Source: Lytechinus pictus
Taxonomy: Eukaryota; Echinodermata; Echinoidea; Temnopleuroida; Toxopneustidae
Length of the DNA: 64,000 nucleotides
Assembly (NCBI RefSeq): GCF_037042905.1
Contig: NC_087261.1
Span: 16,862,917 to 16,926,916, forward strand
Direction of reading: 5' to 3'
Under the pieces are notes generated by a model. The model saw only the letters and a list, made by a program, of their open reading frames with translations, searched no databases and had not been told where the DNA came from. The stretch's first letter is position 1. Each line of letters opens with the position of its first letter. The position numbers and the translations under genes were made by a program. This document shows positions 13,241 through 26,800 of the stretch, piece after piece.

Positions 13241-16200
13241 CGACGTGAACAATCGATTGTAACCATGAAGGGGATGGATGCATTAACCAGACAACTGATG
13301 TAAGCGCTTTAAAAAAATGATATCCGACCAGAAAACTCAACATTCTAAAAAGTTTCTTTGTATGAAACTCCTTTTCAAATCAACTTAAACTGTTAATTAA
13401 ATGATCTGAAAAAGGACATATTGAAGACTGTTGACAGTAACTCATGAATATAATACATTTCTCACCAACCAAATAAACCGAGCGCGAAGCGCAAGTGGAC
13501 ACATCTTTAGATTTACTGTCATGTTGGACAGGGCTCCAAATGGTCCCTTTTGGGGCAGTAAATCAAAAAATTTAGCGCGCGCTTTGCGCGCACATTGTGT
13601 TTATTAAGATACACAACCTGTCCAATTACAAATTCGGAATCTGGGTTTGTTCCAAATATAAAAACGCGTAAAAAAGTAAAAATGTCAAAAATGTTCAACC
13701 CACGCTTCGCGCTCGCATCATTAATTAATGCCATTCCTTTTCATAATTACAAAAACTGCATGGAACTGATAACTTTTGATATCTTGAGTTAAAAAAACTT
13801 TCATTTTCACACGTTTTTATAGAAAGAAGAAACTCAGATACTGCATATGTTCTTGAACAAGCTGTGTATCTTCACAATTATAATGCGAGCACGAAGCGCG
13901 AGCTGAAATTTCTTGAATTTTGACCCTAAAGCGGGACATTCGAATCACTGTCGGTAGAGAAGCGCAAGCTGACAACTTTATCTTTACTTTTTTCTTCTCT
14001 TCCATCCCACTCTTCCTCTTTCTTTTTTCTTCTCTTCCTTTTCCCTCTTCCTCTATCTTCTCTTCTTTCCCCTTTTCCTCTCTCTTTCTTTCCCCTTTTT
14101 TACCTATTTTTTTAGCGAGGGGGAGAGGGCAAGGCCCCTCGGCCCCCCTCCATGGATCCGCGCCTGTGCTTAAGCACCCCCAAGATTTTCCATGGGGATG
14201 CTGCGTGTATTTTTTTTCATGGGCAGCACCCCCAGGAATCGTGGACGGTATAACAAAATGAAGAAACGTAAACAAAATGACATTCATTTTTTTTTTACAG
14301 AAACCCCCTTTTTTGCTTGCTTGTCAAATTATCTCGGGACAAATTGACCTCAATTTCTGATTTTTTTTTTTTTTTTTTGGGGGGGGGAGCTTGTCAAATT
14401 GACATCAGCACCCCAGTCAAAAAATAATTCCCAGGGCCCTGCCCGTTTTAAGACCAAGATTAGTCCAGAGCACCTGACCCCCTAATTTAGCGGGGCATAT
14501 ATAGGCATCATGTTATAATTTGAGTCTCCCCGGGGTTTTGTATCATTATGAAAATATGTTTCAATTAGTTTTTCTCAAAGAATTAAAAAAACTGATTGAC
14601 ATTTGCAACTAATTTGATATTCATTAACTTTACATATAACTTCGTTAATGTCAAAATTTGACTCAGATTTAAGCGTTTTTATTGGTAAATTTCACTATAT
14701 TTATTTAGATATGAATATTTTCAGTACACACCCATTTAAAGAAATGGATGTAAAACTACATGTAACTTACCTGTATAAGGTGTTTGATATACTGTGATAT
14801 TGTCCACTGATACCACTGGCGTGAATGGCGACCTGCCATTTTCCATGATGAATTGAATCTACACAAAAACAAGGGGAACGCATAAAATAATAAAATATGA
14901 TATTCAGCATATTTTAGCACCATTCTCGAACAGATCCATGCATTGGCGTATCTACGGGGGGCGGGGGGGGGGGGCGGGGGGCACGTGCCCCCCTCCCCCC
15001 ATCGTCTGGCAAAAAAAAACGGGGAAAAGGAGAAAAAGAGGGAGAAAGGAAGAGAAACGTAGTAGGAATGAAGAAACTATTGTAAATCATAGTTATGATT
15101 ATGATTATGTTACATTCCGTAAGAAACGTTTTTTTCATAACTTTATGAAACATAATTTGCTCAGGGCCTATGTCTTCATTGTTCCTGGTGCTCGCATTGT
15201 CTGTTTAATCCTCTTGTACTAAAACCTCCAGTTTTCAAGTCAATATACACCAAATATATTTCCTCGCACTTCGAGTTATTATTGTTTTATGTAGTTACAT
15301 AGGCTTCTTTTTTCATGACTCCTTAAATTTATTGCCCAATTTTAAGGTCTTAATATTTTTCTGTCCGTGCTTACAATCGCATTAGTGAATTGGTGATATA
15401 CGTCTGTTCTTCATGAATTCCTTAAATCAGTCCTTAAAATATCCCTTTCGCTAATCTGAATATCAAAAATTTTCAACTCGCGCTTCGCGCTCGCATCATT
15501 TATTTAGTGAAATACGTATGGCTTCATGAATTCCTACAAACAAGTCTTAAAATGCCCATCTTCAGGTCTGAATTTCCTAAATTTTCAGCTCGCGCTTCGA
15601 AATATTTGATTAGTGAGATGCGTATGATAATCATGATTACAATGACTACAAAAGTGCTTCATGTTTTCAGATGTAATTCTAACAAAATCAGCAAGTGCTT
15701 AGCACTCGCATTAGATGACTGTGGTAAGATATGTATGATATTAATGGATTCCTAAAATATAGTCCCTAAAATCTCCGTTTGGGGTCAATATATACAAAAA
15801 TTTCAGCTCGCGCTTTGCGCTCGCATTGTTTAGCGAGACAGGTACGTATCATTATTACACAAATTTGATTATAATGTCCCATTTTAGGTCTGAATATCAA
15901 ACAATATAAGCTTTCGCTTCGTGCTCGCATTATTTGATTAGCGAGATGCGTATGTTATTCATGATTACAATGACTACAATAGCTTCCTTAAAATGTCTCT
16001 ATTAGGTCAGTATACCTGGCAACTGAGCGTGCTTCGCGCGCTCACTAAGTGACTCAAAATTTTTGCTGGTGCCCCCCAATGCCGTGACCCACGGTACGCC
16101 ACTGAATCTGTTAGTTTACCTCTATTTTGCTATTAAGTGTATTGTGTCGATTCATGGTTTCATTGGCATGCCTACCAAATTGTGTGCGTATCGAGTGGAC

Positions 16201-17826
16201 CTAAGCTTCCTAGCAACCCTGTTGTGTGTTGCTGCCCTCTACGTTCGTTGGATATTACATGAAATTAAATTTGCTTCATTTTTCATACCTGTGTAATTGA
16301 TATGTCCCCTTGTAATGAAATAAGTTGCAGCAATAAATATATATTGCATTAAATTAGTTGTCATTCCAATCTTGTTGGTTCTTGAAGAAAAATAAAAGAA
16401 ACAAATATTTCATATTATAAATATAAAAGAACAAGTGGGGATACGACATTATCAGATTAATCATTAAATATCAGCCTTGAACTGTTTTACCGGAATAATG
16501 CAAATATTCAAAACTTTGTTATTTCCTGATCAAATTTTCAGTGTTTTGTTTGTCTGATATTTCTGTAATATCTGTTCAAATCATATTATTTTCAGCTTGG
16601 AGTACCCTTTAACGTCAAGAACGCCGCTGACGTTCTCGCCTGCATTGCGCAATACAATAAGGTATACCAAGAGTATAGTGACTCTGTGAAGTTTAAATGT
16701 CAATCATTTCTCTTGTTCATTTACTATTTAACGGTCAGAGTTCATGACTAGGAAGGGACATCTTTTCGATGCCCTATAAGCGGCCTCTATGCCCTTCTTT
16801 TTGCCTTTGCATTCACTTTTTGTCACCCTCCCATTTGTGTTTTGCCATGCAAAAAAAGGTTTTGCCCTCTTTATCTAATATTTATGTGAAAACGTGTTTA
16901 CACATGCAGCATATTAATTGGCATATGTTTATTTGTATAAAATCGTTGTCGAATGAGGAAATGGATGGATATATAACAGCTTACATATGAAACTATTTTT
17001 TGATCTGGGAATACTGCATTCTCGAATGAACATTTACATATATTCCATTGATAGACTTTTCAGGCTTCATTTATCATATTCGAAATATGTAGGCTATCCA
17101 TCGCAGCCGTTGCACACCATGGCCTTAATATTATTTAATAAAGAAAAAATAATAGTATCTTCTTGAAAACAAAACAAAAGAAAAGAAAACACAAACCTTT
17201 ACATCAATGATTCTGTCACATGAATAAGAAAGTTTCTTCAAGGTAATCTCGTTAATAGTTCCACAATGTACCGTTGTCTTGCTTTGTGTTCGGCAGGTTG
17301 AAACGCTGAAACAACTAACGCTATGAGCATTAACTTGGTACACGAACGAAATGTTCCCATTCGGGGATGTAACATTCAATGGAAGAGAGAATTTAAGCGT
17401 TACACTGTCATTGAAGAATGTTGACGTTAATTGTCCTATATAAAAAGTGAAAGGAAGGGGGGGGGGGGGGAGGAACAAACAAATATCAACATCTAGTTAA
17501 ACTATTAGTATCGGTGTGTGTGAAAACAAAAAAAAGCATACACTGGAGTCTATTTAAGTGGTGCTCCTACTCTGTACTTTATAAATTGGACCATCCCCAT
17601 CATAGGCGGATGCAGGAGGCGAAAGGCCACTAATTCTTCTGCTTGGAATTCGAGTTTTCATTATTTGTGTTAAAGCGAGATATACATGTACATCCAGTGG
17701 CGTACCTAAGATTTTTCACAGGGGGGGCAAAATTGGCCGCCCAAAAATTTGACAAGCAAAAAAAAAAAAAAAAAAAAAGGGTCATCAATACAAAATAAAG
17801 ATTTTCGTACCAGAAAAAATTGGACA

Positions 17827-17870
<44 letters not shown>

Positions 17871-20800
17871 GTCATCAATACAAAATAAAGATTTTCGTAC
17901 CAGAAAAAATTGGACAAGCAAAAAAAAAAAAAAAAAAAAAAAAAAAGGTCTTCAAAATCTCGTCAGGGGGGGCAGAGTGCCCCCCCTGCCCCCCCCGTAG
18001 GTACGCTAGTGTGTACATCCTGTTCATGGTTACAAACGTTATATGTTTAACAAATTCAGCTCGCGCTACGCGCTCGCATTTTGTGAATAGTGGGAAACGT
18101 ATATAGGCCTATCCTCTTAATGAATTCCAATAAATAATCCCCTATTTTTAGCTCCCGCTTTAATTGTTTGCAAAATCGAATGAATTGTTCGGTTAGATAG
18201 TATTGTCAGTACAAGCAGTGCTTAGAATGAGCAAAAGTTAGGTCGGAATATCAACAACTTTTCAGGACGCGCTTCGAGCTCCATCAAATCTTAAGCTAGA
18301 TACCCACTTTGTTCATGATTACCAAACTTGCTTAGAATGTCCAAGTTTTTTATAGGAATATTACAAATATTCAGCTCGCACTTCGCACTCTCATAAATTG
18401 TTTGGTTAGAAAACCATCCTGCTCATCCTTGCAAAAAAACTGCTGAGAATGTTCAGTTTTCATATTTGAATATACAAAATACATTAAAAAAATAGCTCGC
18501 GCTTTGCTCTTACATTATTTTATTCTGCCTCTTAATATTCATTTTTCCTAGCTTGGTTGTAGGAACAAAGCGAAGATGTTAATAAATCCGTTAGTTTATA
18601 ATAATTACTACCCCCTTAAGAAAACAGGGACATCCCGATAGCATGGATAGTCCACGGTTCCGCAGATCCGATGGTCCGCGGGTCCGTAAGTCCGCCGGTC
18701 CGTTGGTCCGCTGGTCCGATAGTCCGCGGAGTCTAGGTGAAATGATGCGACCTTCTAGAATAAATAGCCCTGGGCAATCGACCCTAAAAAAACCCAAAGG
18801 AACGCTTTTTATAGTTCACGGGGCCGATAAACGCATAGTCAGTTAACACAGAACTGTAATTCACGCACATATTCAGTCCCCGCCCCCTCCCCCCATTTAT
18901 ACACGTATGCTCGTTCCCTATTTCTCCGGAAAAGGGGTTAAAATTTTAGGGAAAATGGGGGTATTGGAGCATTTTTCCCCGACTTTTTTTTTTAATTAGG
19001 GGATAGTTTTTACTTTTTTGCGGGCTAAATATCGAAGTAGTGTCCCGAATAGCCTGTGAAAGCTTCCCTTCCAAAATTAATTTTCACACGGCTTCCCCTA
19101 CCAATAGGGGGCATTTCTTAGAATCAGGAACAAGCATACGTGTATGGTCCACACCCTGGGGGGGGGGGGATTTCAATCATAATCCGTAGCTTCACACGTA
19201 CACCAGGCGCGGTTCTATACTATATTTTTTTATTTTATTTTATTTTATTTATTCATTTATTTATTATTATTATTATTATTTTTTTTTTTTTGGGGGGGGG
19301 GCTTCTGTGGGCTTGATAAATTTTCGAGGTTGGTTTATTCTAATACAATGAAAATGGCCTATTGTGGGTATCCTTATACTGACCAAGCAGCTATCCCACT
19401 CCTCTTTATAAAAATATTTTTTATATCATGCGAGGGAGCGTAGCGACCGAGCGAAAAAAAAAATCACATTTCAAAATGCTTGAGAATTTTACATCTATAA
19501 CATGCTTCGGGATCTGATCGGTGTATGTAGATGAGGGCATTGGGGGGGTAGGACTGATTATCAGGAAATGGGTTTGTGTTGTTACTCTCTAGGCGTATAT
19601 TCTCAAAATTTAGAGATTTTGAACGTAAAATGTATAATAGAACATGGCAAGAGAGCGGGTTTTAATACCAATGAGACCCCTTAAAAGTATTACGGGGAAT
19701 GCGTTGACCATCGAGATGTTTGAAGTAAAAACCTTTCATGTGGAGCACTTTATGAACTTTATGTTTGAAAAACATCTGAAAGCGCTATTAAACCATAAAA
19801 CTTGACATAAAAATATCATTAAAAATATATAATTGTATTTTTTTTGTGTGTGCTTCACGTGCAAAATTCTGCAATATAATTTGGCGCGCGAAAATGTTGG
19901 GGTATTGTCTTTACCCCCTCTCGCGCCAACCCAAACCATGGAGAGACATTCCTGACTCTAAACTATATGTTTTATTAGTTTAGCCTCAATCGGTGAGAAT
20001 GTAGCGACAGAGCCATTTCCAAAAATATATATATCCTAAAGAATTACAAAAACTCGGAGCGCTTTTGACAAAACACGGATATGTTTCGAGTTAAAACTTC
20101 AATTTTGTGGCGTTGGTTTTGTTATATTCGTGGTGGATAAAGTATATAGGGTCTGAAAAAATGCAAGGCATCTACTCTATTGCAGGATCATAGACGTCTT
20201 ATACTCGCACTTCAAGAGAGCATTAATATATTCTGCATTTAGATGCTTTCTTGCGAGGGCGCGTTTAGCGACCGGGCGAGAAAATTTTCGAATTTGAGTA
20301 GTAAAAACTTTGATTTTAGAGCACTAGGCAACATGAATGGAATACTGAAAAAATCTATACATATATGCATTTTTACTGTTGTTTGATATTTGTAATGTAG
20401 CAGGATTGTATTAAGAACAGTGTATTTTATCTGAATATGTTATCCTGTATGAAGATGTTTTGATGAATAAATAAATAAATAAATAAATGAATAAATAAAT
20501 AAATGAATAAATGAATAATGAATAAATAAATAGATACGCATATAGGACCTACATATAAACCCCTCAGACAAATTTGGAAATCTGAGTTTGGCCATTAATT
20601 TCTCCCAACTCCCAAATTTCCATAATGCATATTTGATATTCTCCGAAAGATCATTCAATTTTCTTTAAAATGATACCATGCTTGTTATGATCATGCCAAC
20701 AAGAAAAGAGCAGGATTCAAAAGTGTTGGATGATGTCTGAATTGAAAAGCTGCAAGTCGAGCAGAAATAGTCATGAAGGGTCATTAAGAGAACATGATTC

Positions 20801-23800
20801 TTTTGTCTGTGTCAATAGAAATGAAAATCCATTCAAATCAAGCCCCTGCTTCTTCATTTTTGATGTTTTGTTGTGGTTTATGTAGTGATGGTTCTGTGAG
20901 ATATCATGGTTTGAGTCGTGTTTGAAATACCCATGCTTTGTTATTTGTTATGTGTTCGCTTTTGCAGAGGTGTGTTTGATTCCATGTCAATGTTGATGTT
21001 AAGGTGCATGAAAACAAAAGAATCCGCTGAGAAACTCACTCCTCACACCACGGAAAAGGAAAACTGTGACTTTCAATATTGTGTAATTTTGTAACTTTAG
21101 AATTTTGACATTGCCCGACATTTCAAGGCACTGCACCGCCATGTGTACCAAGATCATATAATGTAGGGTATAATCTTAAAGGAAATTAAATGATCTATTC
21201 ATTGGTATCAATCAGACATTAATACTCACTAAAATCGTGGAGGCATTATCGATCAAAGTCATATTTTCAAACTTTTTTTGAGGAGATTATATCTATTTTT
21301 TTTTTTTGGGGGGGGGGGGGAGGGCTTCAGTCACTACCCCCTAAAACCGCGCCTGAGGTTCACACGTCTCGCAAAAAATTACCCCTCCCCCTTTGCTCCT
21401 CAATCCGCCTTTTTTAAAAATAATCTGTTATTTCTTTTTAAATGGATAATGTAATAAGATAAACAAACGCCAATAGTTGGATTGGGCGCCGAAATTACCT
21501 TAAACTTAGGGGACGTGTTTTACATGGGGGTAGGGTGTCAAAACCATGTTTCACATGGAGGGCCGGTAGCACCAAATTAATGCTCCACCGGGGCCGCAAT
21601 ATTGAGCCGAAATAAGGGGGCGCCAAACTGCCTTTAACTCAGGGAGAATGGGGCGCCAAACTGACGTTTGACCGGTGGCACCAAATTGACCTTCAACTTA
21701 GGGGGGCGCCAAAGTTATATTTGACCTGAGCGTTTCCGAAAAGTTGTCAGATCTGATACATTTCCTTGATTGGCAAAGAAGCACTGTTGCTGGAGTAACT
21801 TCATAAAACGCTCCCATGGGGTGCCAAACTCATGTTTCACAGGGGGCGCCAAATTTACTTAAACTTGGAGAGGGGGGGGGGGGGCAACATTTAATGATTG
21901 ATTCAATGATATCCTGTTCCTAAATTTAAACGGAGCTTCAAATATATTCCACTTTTTATATCAGTAGATCATCGCATTATTTGTTCAGTGATATACTTAT
22001 TCTGTTCATAGATTCAAATGATCCTTGAAATGCCCCTTTTAAAATTCATTATAGATCAAAACTTTTCAGCTCGCGCTTCGCGCTCGCATCTATTATTTTT
22101 AAATAGGGGTATTAAATTATTTTGATGGACATTTTTTTCATGAACATTTCATTGAAAAATAAGTAGCATTCAATTACCTTTGGATCATGTGATTATGAAA
22201 TAAGATAATTTTCAACATGCAATTAAGGAACCTGCACCGTGTTTTCATGGCGGGAGGGGGGTGGGGGCGCCATTTTTCGAAAAGTACACAGGGGTGCCAA
22301 AATCAGGCCTGGATCCCAGGAAGAAATCGAAATTATGATTTCATCCTTGATACGCGCCTGTCTTCGATACTTGTTTTTCCGTTTATAAAAATAAATACAG
22401 GCTGAATATTTTCAGACAACATAAATCTAACCATCAAAATCACCTACAGACAAATACAGCGAAAGAGAGGAGTTGTGAATTCCCTCAAATTGAGAATGGC
22501 TGTCACAATGAGTAACCCATTCATATTTTATCATCTCTAAAGGATAGTTTGTGTCTTTACCGCACTTTGATAACCAAATGGAAAGATATAAAATGAAACA
22601 AACCATTGTAACCAAAAGTTCATTTCAGATATCTCCAACCTTATTTCTTTACTAAGTTTTTTTTTTCATTTTAAAAGAGGTTTACATTTCAAGCTTATTT
22701 CTCCACAATTTCACCAGGCATGACAGGGGATAACCATGCTCAATGTGACGGTACTCCGCCCGAGCAATGTAATTCGCTGTCAGTGTACGTCACAGGGTAA
22801 GAAATGCAGCACTGAGATACGTGGATGCCACAAAGAGCATTTGACCCGAACGACATTCTACAGTTCTGGTGAAGTGGAATGCTGCAATACAAAGACTGTC
22901 AGTCACAATGTCAAAGTTCGAAATGACGAAAGTGTCGAGATGGAGGATGTCGAGGAAGAGGTTTGGAGCCTTGTTTAGATCAGGATGGTGAAGACCGCGA
23001 TGATGAGGATGTCCCTGAATACCTTAGGGATGGTCCAGGCTAAAAATATTTGTAGTTTAATAAATAGAGTAGAATTCACTGAGCAAAATGTTAAAAATTT
23101 CATCAAAATCGGACAACAACTAACAAAGTTATTGAATTTTTAAGTTGAGCAATATTTTTTTTAAACAGTCGTCATGAACATGCATTAGGTGGGCTGATGA
23201 TGGCACATCCCCATTTGTTCTTTTGTATTTTATTATATGAAATTAGGTTTATCTAAATTTCTTCCTCCGCGAAACTAGAAAAAAAATGGATTGAGAACTA
23301 ATTTAGTGCATTAGATATTTATTGCTGCAACATATTTCATTATAAGGGAGACATATTATTCACACAAGTATGAAATAATGAAAAATTATGATTTTATGTA
23401 ATAACATTCAGAAAACGGAAAGTGGAGATGTGACATCATCAGCCCACCTAATGAATAGTGATAACGACTGTTTTCACAAAATATTGGTAAACTTTAAACT
23501 TCAATAACTGAATTTTTTGTTATCCGATTTTGATGAATTTTCGGCATTTTGCTCAGTGAATTCTACTCTATGTATTAATATTTAAATATTTTCAGCCCGG
23601 ACCCGGGCGAGTTGGATTAAGAATGATCAACTTAGCTTCCCGAACTTGTTCAAATTAGAAATATGTTATGTTTTTGCTCAAAGGCTGTTCAAATATACAA
23701 CTTTGCGACAGATGTTCGACAAATTGTGAGACACCAAAAAATAACAAGTGAAGGGGTCGTGTTTACCGCTGCTTAAACCACTGGCGTAAATCCCGGGGGA

Positions 23801-26800
23801 GGGGGGGATGGGGGGGATATATCCCCCCCACTTTTCGAGGAGGGGGGGATGGCCACTTTTTACGAAAGAAATGAAAAAAAAAATCACAAGAGATAATTGT
23901 TTTATTGGTGAAAAATCTTCCAAAAATACCGCTTAACAAATAAAATAATATTATTGAATCATAAAATGCAAATAAAGAGCCAGTTCACCATTTCCAAACG
24001 AAATACTTCCAATTCATCAATGTTGGGGTCTTTGGGAAGGGATTAAGATGGAATGTCAAAAAAAATTGAATGTAATCTCTAATAAACCATTAAACCATCA
24101 TGGGGTAAAAAAGATAATAATATTGGAGGGGTATTTGCCATATGGAAATACAGTGGCGTAACTACGGGGGACATGGGGGGGGGGGCACATCCCCCCCCCC
24201 CATCGGCTGACCAAAAAAAAAAAAACGGGGAAAGGTGGAAAAGGAGAAAAGAGGGAGAAAGGAAGAGAAACGTAGTGGGAAAGAAGAAAATATTATTCAT
24301 TATAATGTTATATTATATTATAATTATGTTGAGTTACATTACATAAGAAACATTTTTATCATAACTTTATGAAACATAATTTGCCCAGGGCCTACGTCTC
24401 AATTGTTCCTGGTGCTCGCATTGTCTGTTTAACGAAATATATAATCCTGTTGTACCAAAACATCCCGTTTTCAAGTCAATATAAACCAAATATATTTCCT
24501 AGCACTTGAGTTATCATTGTTTTATGTAGTGACATATGCTTTTTTTTCATGACTCAAAAGTGATTGCCCCATGTTAAGGTCTTCGTATATATGAAACATT
24601 TCCTGTCCGTGATTACGTTCGCATTTTTCATGGATTGGTGAGATATGTCTACTCTTCATGAATTCCCAAAATCAGTCCTTAAAATGTCCCTTCTTCTGAT
24701 CTGAATATCAAAAATTTTCAGCTCGCGCTTCGCGCTCGCATCATTTGGTTAATGAAATACGTATGGTCCTGGTTAATTCCTACAAATAAAACTTAGAATG
24801 CCCCACTTCAGGTCTGAATTATCTAAGTTTTCAACTCGCGCTCGCATTGTTAAGCGAGACAGGTACCTATCATGATTACACAAATTTGATTATAATGTCC
24901 CTTTTTAGGTGTGAATATAAAAAAAATTCAGCTCGCGCTTCGCGCTCGCATTATTTGATGAGTGAGATACATATCCGTTTAATGACATTGTCCTTAAAAT
25001 GTCTCTATTAGGTCACTCACTCAGTCATTCAAAAATTTTGCTGGTGCCCCCCCCCCCCCCAATGCCGTGACCCACGGTACGCCACTGTGGACATATCAAT
25101 GACAATTCCTTGCATATCTAAAAACATATTGCAAAAAAATGCCAAAATATTTCAGTCATCCCCCCCACCCATCAACACGGATTTACGCCAGTGGCTTAAA
25201 CCCTTCCAAAGAGGTCTTATCAGTCTTCAAAAAGTGGTTTAAGAAATTATTTTTTGAGCTTGAGCCTGTCAGCCATCGTAATATACATTATAGGTCATTT
25301 ACTCTGCATCAGACCATCTATTGAAAAAGAAAAAAAAAACTTACAGAAATAAATTTTACAAACCACCTAAACCCCTTATTATGAGCTGTTATATAGTATT
25401 CTGGAATTAGTGATTCAAAAGCTCAAGTTTCCAAGATGACATCTGGTGGCCATCTTGAATTAGACCTGAAGATAATCCTATATTCTAAAATTGATAACAT
25501 AAATGAATTCTACACACCCAAAACCCCTAAAAAGAGGTATTGATCATCATTCTGGGCAAAGGGTTTAAAAGTTAATTTCTCAAGATGGCGTCGACCTAAA
25601 TTTTGGATTTAACCTGAGGATGAACTTATATTGCAAAAAAAAAAAATACAGAAATGAATTCATCACACCCCAAAGCCCCTAAAAAGAGGTAATGGGTATA
25701 TATTTAATTTTTCAAGAAGGCGTCTGGCGGCCATCTTGTATTTAGCCTGAAGATCACCTTATGTGGCAAAAATGATTGTAGAAATGGATTCTTCACACCA
25801 CAAAACCCCCAAAAGAGGTATTGATCATCATTCTGGGGCAAAGAGTTAAAAAGTTAATTTCTCAAGGTGGCGTCGACCTGGCGGCCATCTTGAATTTAAT
25901 AATAATAATGATAGGCAGTTATATAGCGCCATCTATCTAGAAATATTCTATTCCGAGGCGCGTTGTTATTATTATTATTATTACCCCGGCTTTAGCTCGA
26001 GCTGCCTCTCAGCGCTCATGCATTCAAGGAATTAATCCTGCCGGCTACCCATTCACCTCACCTGGGTCGAGTGCAGCACAGTGTGGATAAATTTCTTGCT
26101 GAAGGAAATTACGCCATTTAACCTAAAGATGACCTTATATTGCAAAAAAATTACAGAAATAGATCATCACACCCCAAAACCACTATAAAGAGGTAATGGG
26201 TTTAGATTTAATTTTTCAAGAGGGCGTCTGGCGGCCGTCTTGTATTTAGCCTAAAGATCACCTTATATGGCAAAAATGATAGTAGAAATTGATTCTACGC
26301 ACCCTAAAAAGAGGCATTCCTCATCATTCTGCGGCAAGAGATTAAAAGGTTAATTTTTTTTAAGATGGTATATGGCGGCCATTTGGAATTATGCAAATTA
26401 GCAAAGTTTACTGGTATAAAATTTACTAAAAATCTGAAAAACATTCACTTCGGGCGACTCATTGTTGGTTTATGGGAATGTAGATCCCGTAGGCTGTGCA
26501 TGCCCCACGTGGTATATTAATATGACGCCCATACGGTACACATATTCGTCAATATGAGGCCATATGACTTGGATGGGTACCATATGCCGTTCACGATTAT
26601 CGCTATGGGCCCCATATATTGTTACAGAGCCAAGCTTAACAGGCAAATCATGCAATATTAAAACCAATATAAAATAGAATTCCAACAAAAATTAATTTAT
26701 CTTTTTTACCTTCTATCAAAAACAATAACGTCAACACCCAAATTCATAAGCTATATGTGAGTTAAAGTGTCATACATGTAAAGCGAATTGAGGGCATTTT

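Noticed and set aside
13817-14287. 156-codon minus-strand frame rich in Glu and Lys
   Set aside because: Low-complexity polypyrimidine block inside a degraded transposon; no homology or splice support.
15480-15840. Regularly spaced CTCGCGCTTCGCGCTCGC as a CRISPR-like array
   Set aside because: The spacers are related to each other, the units are degenerate, and the DNA is eukaryotic; it is a tandem repeat in a transposon.
17749-18000. Lys-rich and Phe-rich frames
   Set aside because: Products of the poly(A) runs of the MITE at 17695-18011.
22736-22978. 80-codon plus-strand frame with several Cys
   Set aside because: No family resemblance and no splice partners; the cysteine spacing fits no motif I know.
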